From NCBI RefSeq assembly GCF_001280845.1, contig NZ_LGHP01000004.1:3261-67260 (forward strand): DNA of 64,000 nt, read 5' to 3'. The stretch's first letter is position 1; each line of letters begins with the position of its first letter. Below, one piece after another: positions 35,079-43,328 of the stretch. This DNA comes from Bacillus sp. FJAT-28004 (GTDB taxonomy: Bacteria > Bacillota > Bacilli > Paenibacillales > Paenibacillaceae). The notes beneath the pieces were generated by a model. The model searched no databases, had not been told where the DNA came from, and worked only from the letters and a program-made list of their open reading frames with translations. The position numbers were made by a program, and so were the translations under genes.

Positions 35079-35132
35079 AACTGTACCTCCAATTGTTAGA
35101 TACACATAACAATTGGAGGTGCAGTTTTTTTA
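35079..35132 (+). terminator. rho-independent terminator
   Basis: Near-perfect 20-bp stem AACTGTACCTCCAATTGTTA with complement after an 8-nt loop, followed by seven T. Ends the membrane protein gene. Confidence 0.85.
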
Positions 35133-35198
35133 TTATGACCAAGTATTCTTAAAAATACCAAATTAAAAGCTATTGAGTACGAGGCTACTAGTTTATAT

Positions 35199-35484
35199 TC
35201 AATGAGTCCATTGTGTGGTGCAATCGGCATGCCACGCCGGATTTATTCCTGTTCCCGATATGTAAATTTTTGCTTTAACCTGACTATTATATTGGGCGGT
35301 ATATGCTAGCCCCTATGATGCTCCCCAAGAATGTCCGCACATAATCCATCTGTCTATTCCTAAATGAATCCTTAAATGTTCTAAGTCTTTAATAAAGGTC
35401 TCTACATCATAGGGTTCTTTTTTCTCAGACCGCCAGCTCCCTCTCTGCTCATATCGTATATTTAACCCCTCCCCAAACACAACA
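35199..35484 (-). pseudogene. alpha/beta hydrolase fragment
   Basis: The minus strand encodes IRYEQRGSWRS, DVETFIKDLEHLRIHLG and IMCGHSWGAS before a stop; a shifted frame continues LAYTAQYNSQVKAKIYI and GTGINPAWHADC. The GHSWG elbow and RYEQRGSWRS recall the proline-iminopeptidase group. At least one frameshift, and both gene ends are missing. Confidence 0.55.
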
Positions 35485-35500
35485 TATTCCATATTGAGAC

Positions 35501-35597
35501 TAAGCTATCCTGCCCATTAGTTGAGAAAACGGCAGCCATTATGTCGGCCGCCGTTTCTTATGTTCATTGAGAAATCGGTACCCGTTAGAGCTTAATG
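35501..35597 (-). repeat. attC-like site with GTTAGAGCT extension
   Basis: Left arm CTATCCTGCCCATTAGTTG, hairpin ACGGCAGCC...GGCCGCCGT, right arm ATCGGTACCCGTTAGAGCT. Followed by ATGTCCAGCAGAACAAAGGC, the same flank as at 15210 and 55850. Confidence 0.65.
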
Positions 35598-35659
35598 TCC
35601 AGCAGAACAAAGGCCGAGTCTTGATTTTATTGTGAAATAAGCCAAACACTTGATAAATA

Positions 35660-35812
35660 GCTCATCGGCATTCGGTATACATTCTTGGCCTATTTCGGCA
35701 TTCGGTACATATTCTTGACATTGCACATTGCCAAGAATATGTACCGATAAAACAAAAAAACCGCGATTTACGCGGTAATTAATCGGAACATATTCTTGTC
35801 ATCCGACATGAA
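35660..35812. mobile_element. transposon-end-like miniature element, fullest copy
   Basis: Two direct repeats (ATTCGGTATACATTCTTGG, ATTCGGTACATATTCTTG), then inverted CCAAGAATATGTACCGAT, a hairpin CCGCGATTTACGCGG with an A-run, and the end CATATTCTTGTCATCCGACA. The two outer ends are not perfect inverted repeats. No ORF. Likely a solo end or MITE of a TnsB/IstA-type transposon. Confidence 0.45.
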
Positions 35813-36031
35813 ATAAATGAAAATTTCGAATTGGCGAACCCATTTCACGCTGGGTTGCATTTTGTGGGAAGCCATTCTTGTGCACTATCCGCTTGATTTG
35901 AACAAAGTGATTGCATTTATCCTGGACAGTATATAACACGACCATAATAAAAAGCCTGGGTCAAAATCAAACCACAGGCTAAAAACAACTTGCTTTCTTG
36001 AGATTATCCTACCTTCTAATCTGGCGGCACA

Positions 36032-36649
36032 TCAGACGATGAACGTACGGATATGCGCGAGTATGACGTCCATTACCGCTTCGAGCGGGCTCGTCTCCTT
36101 TCGAACCTGAGTAAGAAGAAGGCCTCCCTGAAGCGCAGTCAGTAGCGCCAGCGCGAGATTGTCCGGATCCGCATCGGGTCTCAGCTCTCCCCGGTCATAC
36201 ATAGCGCGAAGTCCTCTACGAATAGCGATCTCCCACTGCATAAATCCGGCTGCGAGCTCGCTACGAGCTGCCGGATCTGTATCCGCCAGTGCACTGGCAA
36301 GCGAGCCAATCGAACAGCCTCCTTGGTATTGCCGTTCAATCTGAAGCTTCACAATCGCATCGCGCCACATTCGAAGCGCCTCCATGCTGTCCAAATGACT
36401 CAACAGAGGCTCCTGGGCATCCAGCACCTGTTCGGTCTGATACACAATGACCGCCAATACGAGTTCGCGCTTCTCCTTGAAATAGTGGTACAGCTGGGAG
36501 GCGCTGACCTTGGCCTCCCGCTGCACATCTTCCACGCTTGTACCGGCAACTCCGCGATCAAACATTAATTTGGCCGCGGCGGCGACGATACGAGCGCGTG
36601 TCTCTTTTCCCTTTTTCGTCAGCCGCTGCTCTTGTGTTTTGACATCCAT
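36032..36649 (-). CDS. TetR-family transcriptional regulator
   Basis: 205 residues. N-terminal HTH (RIVAAAAKLMFDRGVAGTS, VSASQLYHYFKEKRELV) and a C-terminal TetR_C-like domain (IGSLASALADTDPAAR). Start taken at 36649 (MDVKTQEQ) with GGAA upstream; an ATG at 36661 is also in frame. GC-rich, downstream of the SDR gene on the same strand, separated by remnants. May control that SDR, as in many TetR/SDR pairs. Confidence 0.88.
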   Translation of the reverse strand: MDVKTQEQRLTKKGKETRARIVAAAAKLMFDRGVAGTSVEDVQREAKVSASQLYHYFKEKRELVLAVIVYQTEQVLDAQEPLLSHLDSMEALRMWRDAIVKLQIERQYQGGCSIGSLASALADTDPAARSELAAGFMQWEIAIRRGLRAMYDRGELRPDADPDNLALALLTALQGGLLLTQVRKETSPLEAVMDVILAHIRTFIV

Positions 36650-36837
36650 TATATTTTCCATGCATGTAGTATAACAAAAATGGAATTTACAATCCATAAA
36701 AAAACTTTTGATGTGCCGTGCGCGAAGGTGGTTTCTCTTCCGAACGGGATAGAACCTGTTGATCGCTTGGTAGAACGTTACCGCGATTCAGCGGTGCTAG
36801 GCGGATTGAACTATGTCGAACTCTCATGGAAGTCGAG

Positions 36838-37086
36838 TTGAATGGATTTATATCCTCCTTTGTCCTGCAGATCCCTCGTATTTAATTGAAGCGTAATGCC
36901 TTCGTTAGGACTAATTTCAAAAACCAGTAGATTAGGCGCTTATCCATCGGTAGTTCCCTGTGAAGCATCTAATCGCTCCTTGAATTCAATTACGATCCGC
37001 TTTGATTTCTCGTTCATTCTTTTCACAAGCAAAATCTCTTGGTTGATTCTACTCGTTTTCGGTACGACCGTTAACCGAATCTGATT
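36838..37086 (-). pseudogene. glucose-6-phosphate dehydrogenase, C-terminal fragment
   Basis: The minus strand encodes RMNEKSKRIVIEFKERLDA and, in another frame, LVFEISPNEGITLQLNT followed by GGYKSIQLDF. This matches the order of segments near the C-terminus of Zwf (KxxRIVIEFK ... PNEGI). Frame breaks and lack of both ends show a decayed fragment. Recognition from motifs only. Confidence 0.45.
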
Positions 37087-37112
37087 TTCCGTGTTTGCTT
37101 TCTTATGTCCTA

Positions 37113-37164
37113 AAAAAAGGGTGTGTCTTCAGATCGTCATGAGATCTAAAGACACGCCCCTTTT
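37113..37164. terminator. bidirectional terminator
   Basis: Inverted repeat GTGTGTCTTCAGATC / GATCTAAAGACACGCC flanked by A-run and T-run. It lies between the SDR gene stop and the zwf remnant. Confidence 0.75.
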
Positions 37165-37245
37165 CTGAACTTGGATGAGAGATCTTACATGATGTCGTTT
37201 CCTGGTTCGGTTTAACTTTGAAAAAAACTGAGAGACTGTCAATAA

Positions 37246-37989
37246 TTAAACAGCGGTTTGTCCACCGTCGACGGCAAGGTTTGCGCCATGAATGAAGCTG
37301 GCACGATCCGTCGCGAGGAAGACGACGGCCTCGGCAATCTCATCCGCTGAAGCAGGACGGCCTGCCGGTGCTTGGGCAGCAAGTTGATCAAGACCTTCGC
37401 CCATTGCATCAGTTCCTTCCGTGCGCGTAGGTCCTGGGCTGACGGTATTGACACGGACACCGCTTGGGCCGTATTCGGCCGCCCACGCTTTGGTAAGCAG
37501 GTTGATAGCTGCTTTGCTCGAACCGTAAAGACTCATACCAGACATTCCGTAATCGGCGAGCATCGTCGATATATTGACGATTGCCCCCTTGCCACTTTCC
37601 GCCATCAGCGGAGCCAGTTCGGCGACTAGAAAATATGGTGCTTTGACGTTCAGTGCGTACGTGCGTTCAAAATCATCCTCCGTTGTTTCATGCGTCGGTC
37701 CCAACGGGAAGATTCCTGCATTGTTTACAAGAATGTCGACTCGGCCGTTACCCAGTTCGACTGCGCGCTTCGCGAGGCTTCTTGCGCTCGACGCGTCGCG
37801 AAGATCCGTCTTCACGAAATCCGCCTTTCCTCCTGCTGCGCGAATGGCCGCAACCGTCTGCTCGCCACGGTCCGCATTGCGCCCCGCAACCACGACGTGG
37901 ATGCCTTGCGCGGCAAGCTGATTCGCAACTGCCCGGCCGATACCGCTTGTTCCACCTGTAATAAGTGCTGTTGATTGATTCGAATTCAT
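37246..37989 (-). CDS. short-chain dehydrogenase/reductase
   Basis: 247-residue classical SDR. TGGTSGIGRA (11-20) binds NAD(P), NNAG at 89-92, catalytic Ser141, Tyr155 and Lys159 (YGSSK). C-terminal AVDGGQTAV is typical. GGGAGACAGG precedes the ATG at 37989. Its upstream sequence is part of the 0.5-kb block duplicated at 39645. Confidence 0.92.
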   Translation of the reverse strand: MNSNQSTALITGGTSGIGRAVANQLAAQGIHVVVAGRNADRGEQTVAAIRAAGGKADFVKTDLRDASSARSLAKRAVELGNGRVDILVNNAGIFPLGPTHETTEDDFERTYALNVKAPYFLVAELAPLMAESGKGAIVNISTMLADYGMSGMSLYGSSKAAINLLTKAWAAEYGPSGVRVNTVSPGPTRTEGTDAMGEGLDQLAAQAPAGRPASADEIAEAVVFLATDRASFIHGANLAVDGGQTAV

Positions 37990-38459
37990 GTTATCCTGTC
38001 TCCCATCATTTTATCGAGTGTTTAAACCATTCTCCGAAGCTCATACTAATAAACTGTTTTTAGATTGTTAACTCCATTTTTTATTTTCATTTATTCGACG
38101 CTATCATACTTCCGTTATTCAAGTACTGCTGTCAAATGCGCTTTCGTAACTGACCAGTGGGAAGTAGCCCAATATTTAGATTTATTTTGAATATAAATCA
38201 TTTGCGGGGATTCGTGCTTCACATTTATATCCTCAGCAATTTGGTTGGATACAGGGCGTGATTCGATAACTTTCACAAGATTGTAATCAACATTTTGATT
38301 CGGATTACTCTTTAAATAATCTTCATATTCACGAAGCGCATTGGCGCTAACTGGGCAACTCGTACTATGTTTCAAAATCATCTGTCCGCGTTCTGACGAC
38401 TTATCCAATACCCCGTTCCACTCTTCAATTGTCGTTATCTCTTTCCAGTTCATTTCAAT
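37949..38459. repeat. segmental duplication, copy A
   Basis: Covers the SDR 5' end, the intergenic region and ytxJ. Long stretches are identical to 39645-40066, for example CGACGCTATCATACTTCCG and GGGGATTCGTGCTTCACAT. Copy A is intact. Confidence 0.85.
38115..38453 (-). CDS. ytxJ: YtxJ-like bacillithiol-system protein
   Basis: 112-residue thioredoxin-fold protein of the YtxJ family, proposed to act as a monothiol bacilliredoxin in Firmicutes that use bacillithiol. The redox Cys lies in KHSTSCPVSANALRE (Cys near 34). VESRPVSNQIAEDI and HESPQMIYI match the family. Start MNWKEITTIEEW at 38453 after AAGGGG. A broken second copy is at 39813-40059. Confidence 0.9.
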   Translation of the reverse strand: MNWKEITTIEEWNGVLDKSSERGQMILKHSTSCPVSANALREYEDYLKSNPNQNVDYNLVKVIESRPVSNQIAEDINVKHESPQMIYIQNKSKYWATSHWSVTKAHLTAVLE

Positions 38460-38523
38460 AAGCCCCTTTCCCATATGCTCCGCATGCCCAACGCCCGTGT
38501 GGGCACATTACACCTGATTTATC

Positions 38524-38630
38524 TTAACGCAGTGATTTAAACGCTGTGCGAAGTTCTGCAGTAAGATACTCTGGCTGCTTCCATGCTTCGAAGGGTACGC
38601 CCTTGTCAGTTTCGTGGAAGCAAAATTAAT
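38524..38630 (-). pseudogene. epoxide hydrolase C-terminal tail
   Basis: Encodes DKGVPFEAWKQPEYLTAE then LRTAFKSLR and stops. It is the homologue of the last 30 residues of the intact hydrolase at 45554. The catalytic His region (DKGGHF) is altered. Confidence 0.6.
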
Positions 38631-38644
38631 TGTGATACCTAATC

Positions 38645-39124
38645 TTATTTGGATAACATTCTTTTATACAAGGATAGAGTCGAGAAATGCATTCCTTCAT
38701 GATACAGGTTATAAACAAGTGCTTGCTCCGGAGTAACCAGGTCATTTCCACCTGATGTTGTAATAGTAGATACAGTTTCGTTCAAACGATCAACCGGTAA
38801 AATTTGGCGAATTCTTTCGATTTGTCCAGCCAACAACTCCTTCAATTCTGGCAATGTTGGCAATGGGAATAAGTGAGCGTCTTCGTCCAACGGCGATTTT
38901 CCGGTACCAAAAAGATCAGGAAATTTTTCCGGCAGATTCATCGGAAGTTTCAATTGTGACAACGCTAAGAAATCTGTAACCAAATAGATATGACCAAGAT
39001 GCCAACGGATGTTGTTGCGGAAACCGTCCGGAATTCGATCCGCCATCTCCTCTGTTAGGCCCTCCATCGCTTTTAGTGTTTGAGTTCTGATAAAAGCCAA
39101 TTCGTTAAAAAGAATTGTTTTCAA
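38645..39124 (-). CDS. DinB-family protein
   Basis: 159-residue four-helix-bundle protein of the DinB/YfiT superfamily. The metal-binding His pattern is visible: WHLGHIY near residue 42 and NLYHEGMHFSTL near 139-150. The start is a TTG at 39124, after AAGGAGAG. These proteins act as metal-dependent hydrolases or thiol transferases; the specific reaction is unknown. Confidence 0.85.
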   Translation of the reverse strand: MKTILFNELAFIRTQTLKAMEGLTEEMADRIPDGFRNNIRWHLGHIYLVTDFLALSQLKLPMNLPEKFPDLFGTGKSPLDEDAHLFPLPTLPELKELLAGQIERIRQILPVDRLNETVSTITTSGGNDLVTPEQALVYNLYHEGMHFSTLSLYKRMLSK

Positions 39125-39183
39125 TTAAAATCTCTCCTTTTCTTATTAATGACAACTTGTATTATCTTGCTCGGTTTCCCGAT

Positions 39184-39533
39184 TGTTAGTCTGGAGCTGA
39201 TCTCTCAGGCCTTTGCCGGACACCCCGGAGGTCTTACGCGAGACGATGTCCTCGACAACATCACGCTTTACTGGCTGACGAACACGGCGATTTCTTAGGC
39301 TCGTCTCTACTGGGAAAACAAGTACCCTTTTTCAACGTCAAGGGCGTCTCCATCCCGGTTCCCGTGAGCGTCTTTCCTGACGAGCTCTATCAAGCACCGA
39401 AGAGTTAGGTAGAGCGGGCGTATCCCAACTCATGTATTACAACAAGCTCGACAAGGGCGGACACTTCCCGGTATGGGAGCAGCCAGAGCTTTTCACTGAA
39501 GAACTCCGCGCCGCATTCAAGTCGCTACGTTAA
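39184..39533 (+). pseudogene. epoxide hydrolase, C-terminal fragment on the opposite strand
   Basis: The plus strand encodes AFAGHPGGLTRDDVLDNITL, YWLTNTAIS, stop, ARLYWENKYPF, VPVSVFPDELYQAPKS, stop, NKLDKGGHFPVWEQPE and FKSLR. It aligns with the C-terminal 120 residues of the intact hydrolase at 45554. Two in-frame stops and a frameshift. The N-terminal two thirds are missing. Followed after 20 nt by a plus-oriented attC-like site. Confidence 0.8.
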
Positions 39534-39552
39534 AGTCAAGGTCTATCATGTC

Positions 39553-39641
39553 GTAAATACTAACGGGGAACGATAGTTCAAAAGCGAATGGCTACCAAGA
39601 GGTAGCTATTCTTTACGCTAACGGGCAGGATAGTTGATCAA
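39553..39641 (+). repeat. attC-like site, complete, inverted with its gene
   Basis: TACTAACGGGGAACGATAG, hairpin AATGGCTACC...GGTAGCTATT, ACGCTAACGGGCAGGATAG. All elements of the minus-strand consensus appear on the plus strand. The preceding gene remnant also lies on the plus strand and its stop is 20 nt upstream. Confidence 0.8.
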
Positions 39642-39644
39642 CAA

Positions 39645-40066
39645 TGTTCCTCCTGTAATAAGTGCTGTAGATTGATTCGAAATCATGTATCCTGTCCACC
39701 TTCATTTTATGGAGTGTTTAATCCATTCTCAGAAGCTCATACTAACAAACCGTTTTTGGATTGTCAACTCCAAAAAAAATATCTTCATTTATTCGACGCT
39801 ATCATACTTCCGTTATTCAAGTACTGCTGTCATATGCGCTTTCGATTTATTTTGAATATAAATCATTTGCGGGGATTCGTGCTTCACATGTATATCCTCA
39901 GCAATTTGGTTGGATACAGGGCGTGATTCGATAACTTTCACGAGAATAATCAAATATTGATTCGTATTACTCTTTAAATAATCTTCATAGTCCGCGTACT
40001 GACGACTTAGCCAATACCCCGTTCCACTCTTCAATTGTCGTTATCTCTTTTAAGTTCATTTCAATA
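39645..40066. repeat. segmental duplication, copy B
   Basis: Starts 4 nt after the inverted site and matches 37949-38459 with substitutions and two larger deletions inside the ytxJ copy. Confidence 0.85.
39813..40059 (-). pseudogene. ytxJ: ytxJ, decayed second copy
   Basis: Begins MNLKEITTIEEWNGVLAKSS at 40059, loses the redox-Cys segment by deletion and frameshift, then continues EDYLKSNTNQ and VIESRPVSNQIAEDI. The segment WATSHWSVTK near the C-terminus is also deleted. Not functional. Confidence 0.8.
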
Positions 40067-40139
40067 TTATGATTTTTCCTAGCCACTTTTATCAGGGTTG
40101 CGAGGAAGATAGAAATCCAAGCGTCTCGGCGGGACATTA

Positions 40140-40333
40140 GCACAAATTGTGCTCTATAGGATCGGACGCTACGGAGGCAGACCCTTCTTGGAGAAGTACA
40201 GCAAATATTTATTTATCAGCAAGCATCATTGATGTAGCAGAGCAAACGATTGATGAAAAAGCAGGTCCATACATTAAACCATTAATTATCGCAGCTATTA
40301 TTTTGACGCTTGCGTATGTGGGTTATCAATAAT
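40140..40333 (+). pseudogene. membrane-anchored protein, C-terminal remnant
   Basis: The frame reads IDVAEQTIDEKAGPYIKPLI then AAIILTLAYVGYQ and stops; without the TAA it would continue YLKRKGKA. One transmembrane helix with a basic tail. Family unknown, no start visible. Confidence 0.35.
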
Positions 40334-40339
40334 ATTTGA

Positions 40340-40857
40340 AAAGGAAAGGGAAAGCTTAAGTCCCATAATTTGGAGCTTACGTTTCAATTTACTACAATAA
40401 AAAGGAAGAATCACGAAAAATGAGAGACTTTGATCTACGTTCAAAGATCCCTATATTAGGAGGATGAGTAGCGATGAGTGAGAATCTTGCAAGCATACTG
40501 CGGCAGCATGGAGAAAAATAAAGAGCAATTTTTAGCTTATTACAATGGATTTGATTGAGAAAATGAAGAGGATAAGGAGCTAATCATGGGAAGGTAGAAT
40601 ATTGTCCGATTGCCGATAAAGCCACATTATAAATATTTACCGTAGGGCTTTCCGTTACCGGGCAGGATAATTCGGACCCTTACGGAATATATCACAGATT
40701 CTTGTCATTTATCGGTAGATGTTACTGACGTTCAACAACAAGAATCCTCATCTTTGGGGTTTATTACGTAAAATAATAATTTGACGAATTTAATTTTCAG
40801 GCATCGCGCCTACGCCTCACTCAGTCATTTCTCTCATCCCGAAGAAATAAAGTGGAT
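40340..40857. other. region without a supportable gene
   Basis: Contains scattered ribosome-binding-site-like sequences and very short ORFs (for example MSENLASILRQHGEK at about 40474) that look like debris of plus-strand genes. A CGTTACCGGGCAGGATA tract at about 40655 is a weak relic of a site. No intact feature. Confidence 0.3.
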
Positions 40858-41061
40858 TTAAGGCAGGACCCGCTCGATGATGAAGGCGATCGCATCATTC
40901 AAATCTAGCGGATGACGCAGAAAGATACTGAGCCACAAAACGGCTCCGATAGTTGCGATTGATAGGAAAACTGTAGTCTCTTTGCCGTTGTAAGTGCCGA
41001 ATTTTCGCATCGCATAACCGATTCCGATGGTTAGGGCATAGATGGCGGCCAGAATCGTCAT
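40858..41061 (-). CDS. small membrane protein of the ger operon
   Basis: 67 residues with two hydrophobic segments. The ATG overlaps the TGA of the gerB-type gene (ATGA), indicating translational coupling. Small extra membrane proteins at the end of ger operons are known; the role of this one is not. Confidence 0.75.
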   Translation of the reverse strand: MTILAAIYALTIGIGYAMRKFGTYNGKETTVFLSIATIGAVLWLSIFLRHPLDLNDAIAFIIERVLP

Positions 41062-42161
41062 GCAGAGCCGACCTTCTTCATTCGCCGACCGTTATCTCTC
41101 CATTTGGCCGCAACGATGAAGAGAATGGGAAAAGCCACGGCGAATAAGGAGTAGTATTCGAACAAATATTTTTTCATCCAATCGAGATTTTCGATGATAT
41201 TCATAAACAGCAGCGAATACGCAGAAATGATCCACACCATCGGATAAATGACGATGTTTCGCCTCTCAATTTTGAACAGCTGGCAGACGCCTAATACGGC
41301 GCAATAGAATAGTATACACAGCTTAATACATACTACCAGCACGATATTCACTGCCAGAATCGCTTCCAAATGCTCGATGAAGCCGGTAAATCTCATTTCG
41401 CGGAACATCGAAAATATTGGATAAACCAATTGCTGGCCGCGAAATACGCCTAGAACCCCAATCGAAATAAAAACGCAAGCGGTCAACATTGCACCTGCGA
41501 CAGCGATTCCCGTAATAAACGCGATTTTCACTTTCGACTGCACGAACGGAATAATCATCAAGAATGCCACCGTCTCCATAAAGGGGAACGCCAACACGTA
41601 TCGGGTTTGAATAACTACGTCGCTCAGTTGGAATGGGTAGGCGACGTGAAAATGATGCCAATTCCACTCCCGCAGCATGATGACTATCGGAACCCAGAAC
41701 GCTAAATAGAGGTAAGGCACCAGAAGTTCGTTCACCATGGCGATTGATTCGATCCCCTTCGACACTGTGTACGCACTGACGAGCAATATCATGATATGGA
41801 ATACAGAAATAGGTGTGCGTGGCATGAGGTTAATATGCATGAAATCGCCAAGGTTGCCGGTTACCCACGATGCCATTTGGATGAAAAAGACGATATACAG
41901 TAACGAGACGAGGCCGCCGGCCCACTTGCCGAATGCCTGCAAAGCGATCTCGACAAGTGTCTTTCCTGGATACAACTTGGCAAGGTACGAGTAACCGAAA
42001 GCAAGCACTAGCCCATACAAGGTCGCCCAAATGACAACTACCCAACCATATTGTTTTGCGCTCGCCATGATTGGGCCGGGGAGCAAAATAAACGCAGTGC
42101 CGATGACATAGACTTGCGTCAACAAGTGAAACTGCCACGCGCTGAGCCGGACGGATTCCAT
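41058..42161 (-). CDS. GerB-type spore germination permease (GerAB family)
   Basis: 367-residue protein with about ten transmembrane segments, of the amino-acid-permease-like germinant receptor B subunit family (YITPISVFHIMILLV-type pattern; here LMPRTPISVFHIMILLV). It sits in the inner spore membrane and takes part in germinant recognition. Start MESVRLSAWQF at 42161 after AAGGATGAAG. Third gene of the ger operon after the A- and C-type genes. Confidence 0.9.
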   Translation of the reverse strand: MESVRLSAWQFHLLTQVYVIGTAFILLPGPIMASAKQYGWVVVIWATLYGLVLAFGYSYLAKLYPGKTLVEIALQAFGKWAGGLVSLLYIVFFIQMASWVTGNLGDFMHINLMPRTPISVFHIMILLVSAYTVSKGIESIAMVNELLVPYLYLAFWVPIVIMLREWNWHHFHVAYPFQLSDVVIQTRYVLAFPFMETVAFLMIIPFVQSKVKIAFITGIAVAGAMLTACVFISIGVLGVFRGQQLVYPIFSMFREMRFTGFIEHLEAILAVNIVLVVCIKLCILFYCAVLGVCQLFKIERRNIVIYPMVWIISAYSLLFMNIIENLDWMKKYLFEYYSLFAVAFPILFIVAAKWRDNGRRMKKVGSA

Positions 42162-42168
42162 ATGCTCT

Positions 42169-43317
42169 TCATCCTTCCTTGCCTTCCTTGGTATAGGGAT
42201 CACTCTTGTTGCCGGTCGTCGTAACGTCAGAAGTGACCGAGAAACTCACCGATGTCCGCCGCCATGAATCCGAAGTAGCCCCTTCATCCTGCAAGCCCAA
42301 CAGATCCCAGTTATTTAGCCTTCCCAACACAACCATCTTCTCCGCTTTGTCCGCTACGACGCGATTAAACGCCTTTTCGATCTTGTGAACGTTTTGCAAC
42401 GATAATTTGGTGTTCTGTTGGTTGTTCAATATGCGGAGATCAGCATGAATGAGGATGTTGAGACGGTTGGCGGATCGGTCCCATTTCCGTTTCACTTTGA
42501 CATTATTCGTCTCGACGTCGACGTAACTTCCGCCTACTTTAACCGTTTCTGTGAATTTCCGATATTTCGTGTTCAGGATGTGAAAATAGTATTTATTCTG
42601 ACTGTCCAAGCGTCCCTCCATGCGTCCTTTGAAAAACACAGCGCTGTCCGCAAACAAGGACTGCGCTTGTTCGCTTACGTCAATCTGCTCCATTCTCTTT
42701 GTAGTTGCCGCCGGTTTGCCGCGGTAGTGGATCATCGGTATGAGTGTCGGCAATTGGAATTCCATCCCTGTCGCGATGTCTTTGACACGGATCGGCTCTA
42801 CGCCTCCCGCAAAGGACCCCCGCGAAAGAACGCGAACAAGCGAGGTGGCATGGCGCCCGGGCACCTTTTCGAGTGTCGTAAAGCTGTTCATTACGGCCTC
42901 TAGAGGGGAGTCTGTCACAAACAGATAAGCGTTCATGCGCAGTTCAGGACTCGTTTCCAAGTAGTTGAGAATATCAATGATTCCATGACGGGCCACCTCT
43001 TCGGATAATATATAGCACTGCAAATGTGAGGTGAAAAGCAAACGCGGCATCAACGTGCCCGTTTTCTGCTCGAACCGGCCTAAGCTATATTCCTTGAAAC
43101 GATATGTATAAACCGATGCCACGGATCCGCCACCTTGCCTGGAGGAGAGAGCCGGTGGGTTGATTACTTGGTAATAAGCAATATACATGCCAGTCGATGG
43201 TTCCCGGTCGATGCCGACTGTGGTGACGATTGCCAGTTCGTTGATTTCCTTCTTGTCCCAGCAACCTGAACAGAGAAGTAAGGCGACTAGTAAGATCAAG
43301 AGCCATAATTTTCGCAA
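42169..43317 (-). CDS. GerC-type germination lipoprotein (Ger(x)C family)
   Basis: 382-residue lipoprotein. Lipobox CSGC (Cys19) followed by WDKKEINELAIVTTVGID, the standard start of Ger(x)C proteins. It forms the germinant receptor with the A and B subunits on the outer face of the inner spore membrane. It follows the gerA-type gene with 11 nt between and precedes gerB; the order is A-C-B. Confidence 0.92.
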   Translation of the reverse strand: MRKLWLLILLVALLLCSGCWDKKEINELAIVTTVGIDREPSTGMYIAYYQVINPPALSSRQGGGSVASVYTYRFKEYSLGRFEQKTGTLMPRLLFTSHLQCYILSEEVARHGIIDILNYLETSPELRMNAYLFVTDSPLEAVMNSFTTLEKVPGRHATSLVRVLSRGSFAGGVEPIRVKDIATGMEFQLPTLIPMIHYRGKPAATTKRMEQIDVSEQAQSLFADSAVFFKGRMEGRLDSQNKYYFHILNTKYRKFTETVKVGGSYVDVETNNVKVKRKWDRSANRLNILIHADLRILNNQQNTKLSLQNVHKIEKAFNRVVADKAEKMVVLGRLNNWDLLGLQDEGATSDSWRRTSVSFSVTSDVTTTGNKSDPYTKEGKEG

Positions 43318-43328
43318 TGTTCGCCCCC

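Noticed and set aside
36632-36841. 69-residue plus-strand ORF next to tetR
   Set aside because: Overlaps the tetR start and the zwf remnant on the other strand; no start signal and no recognisable family.
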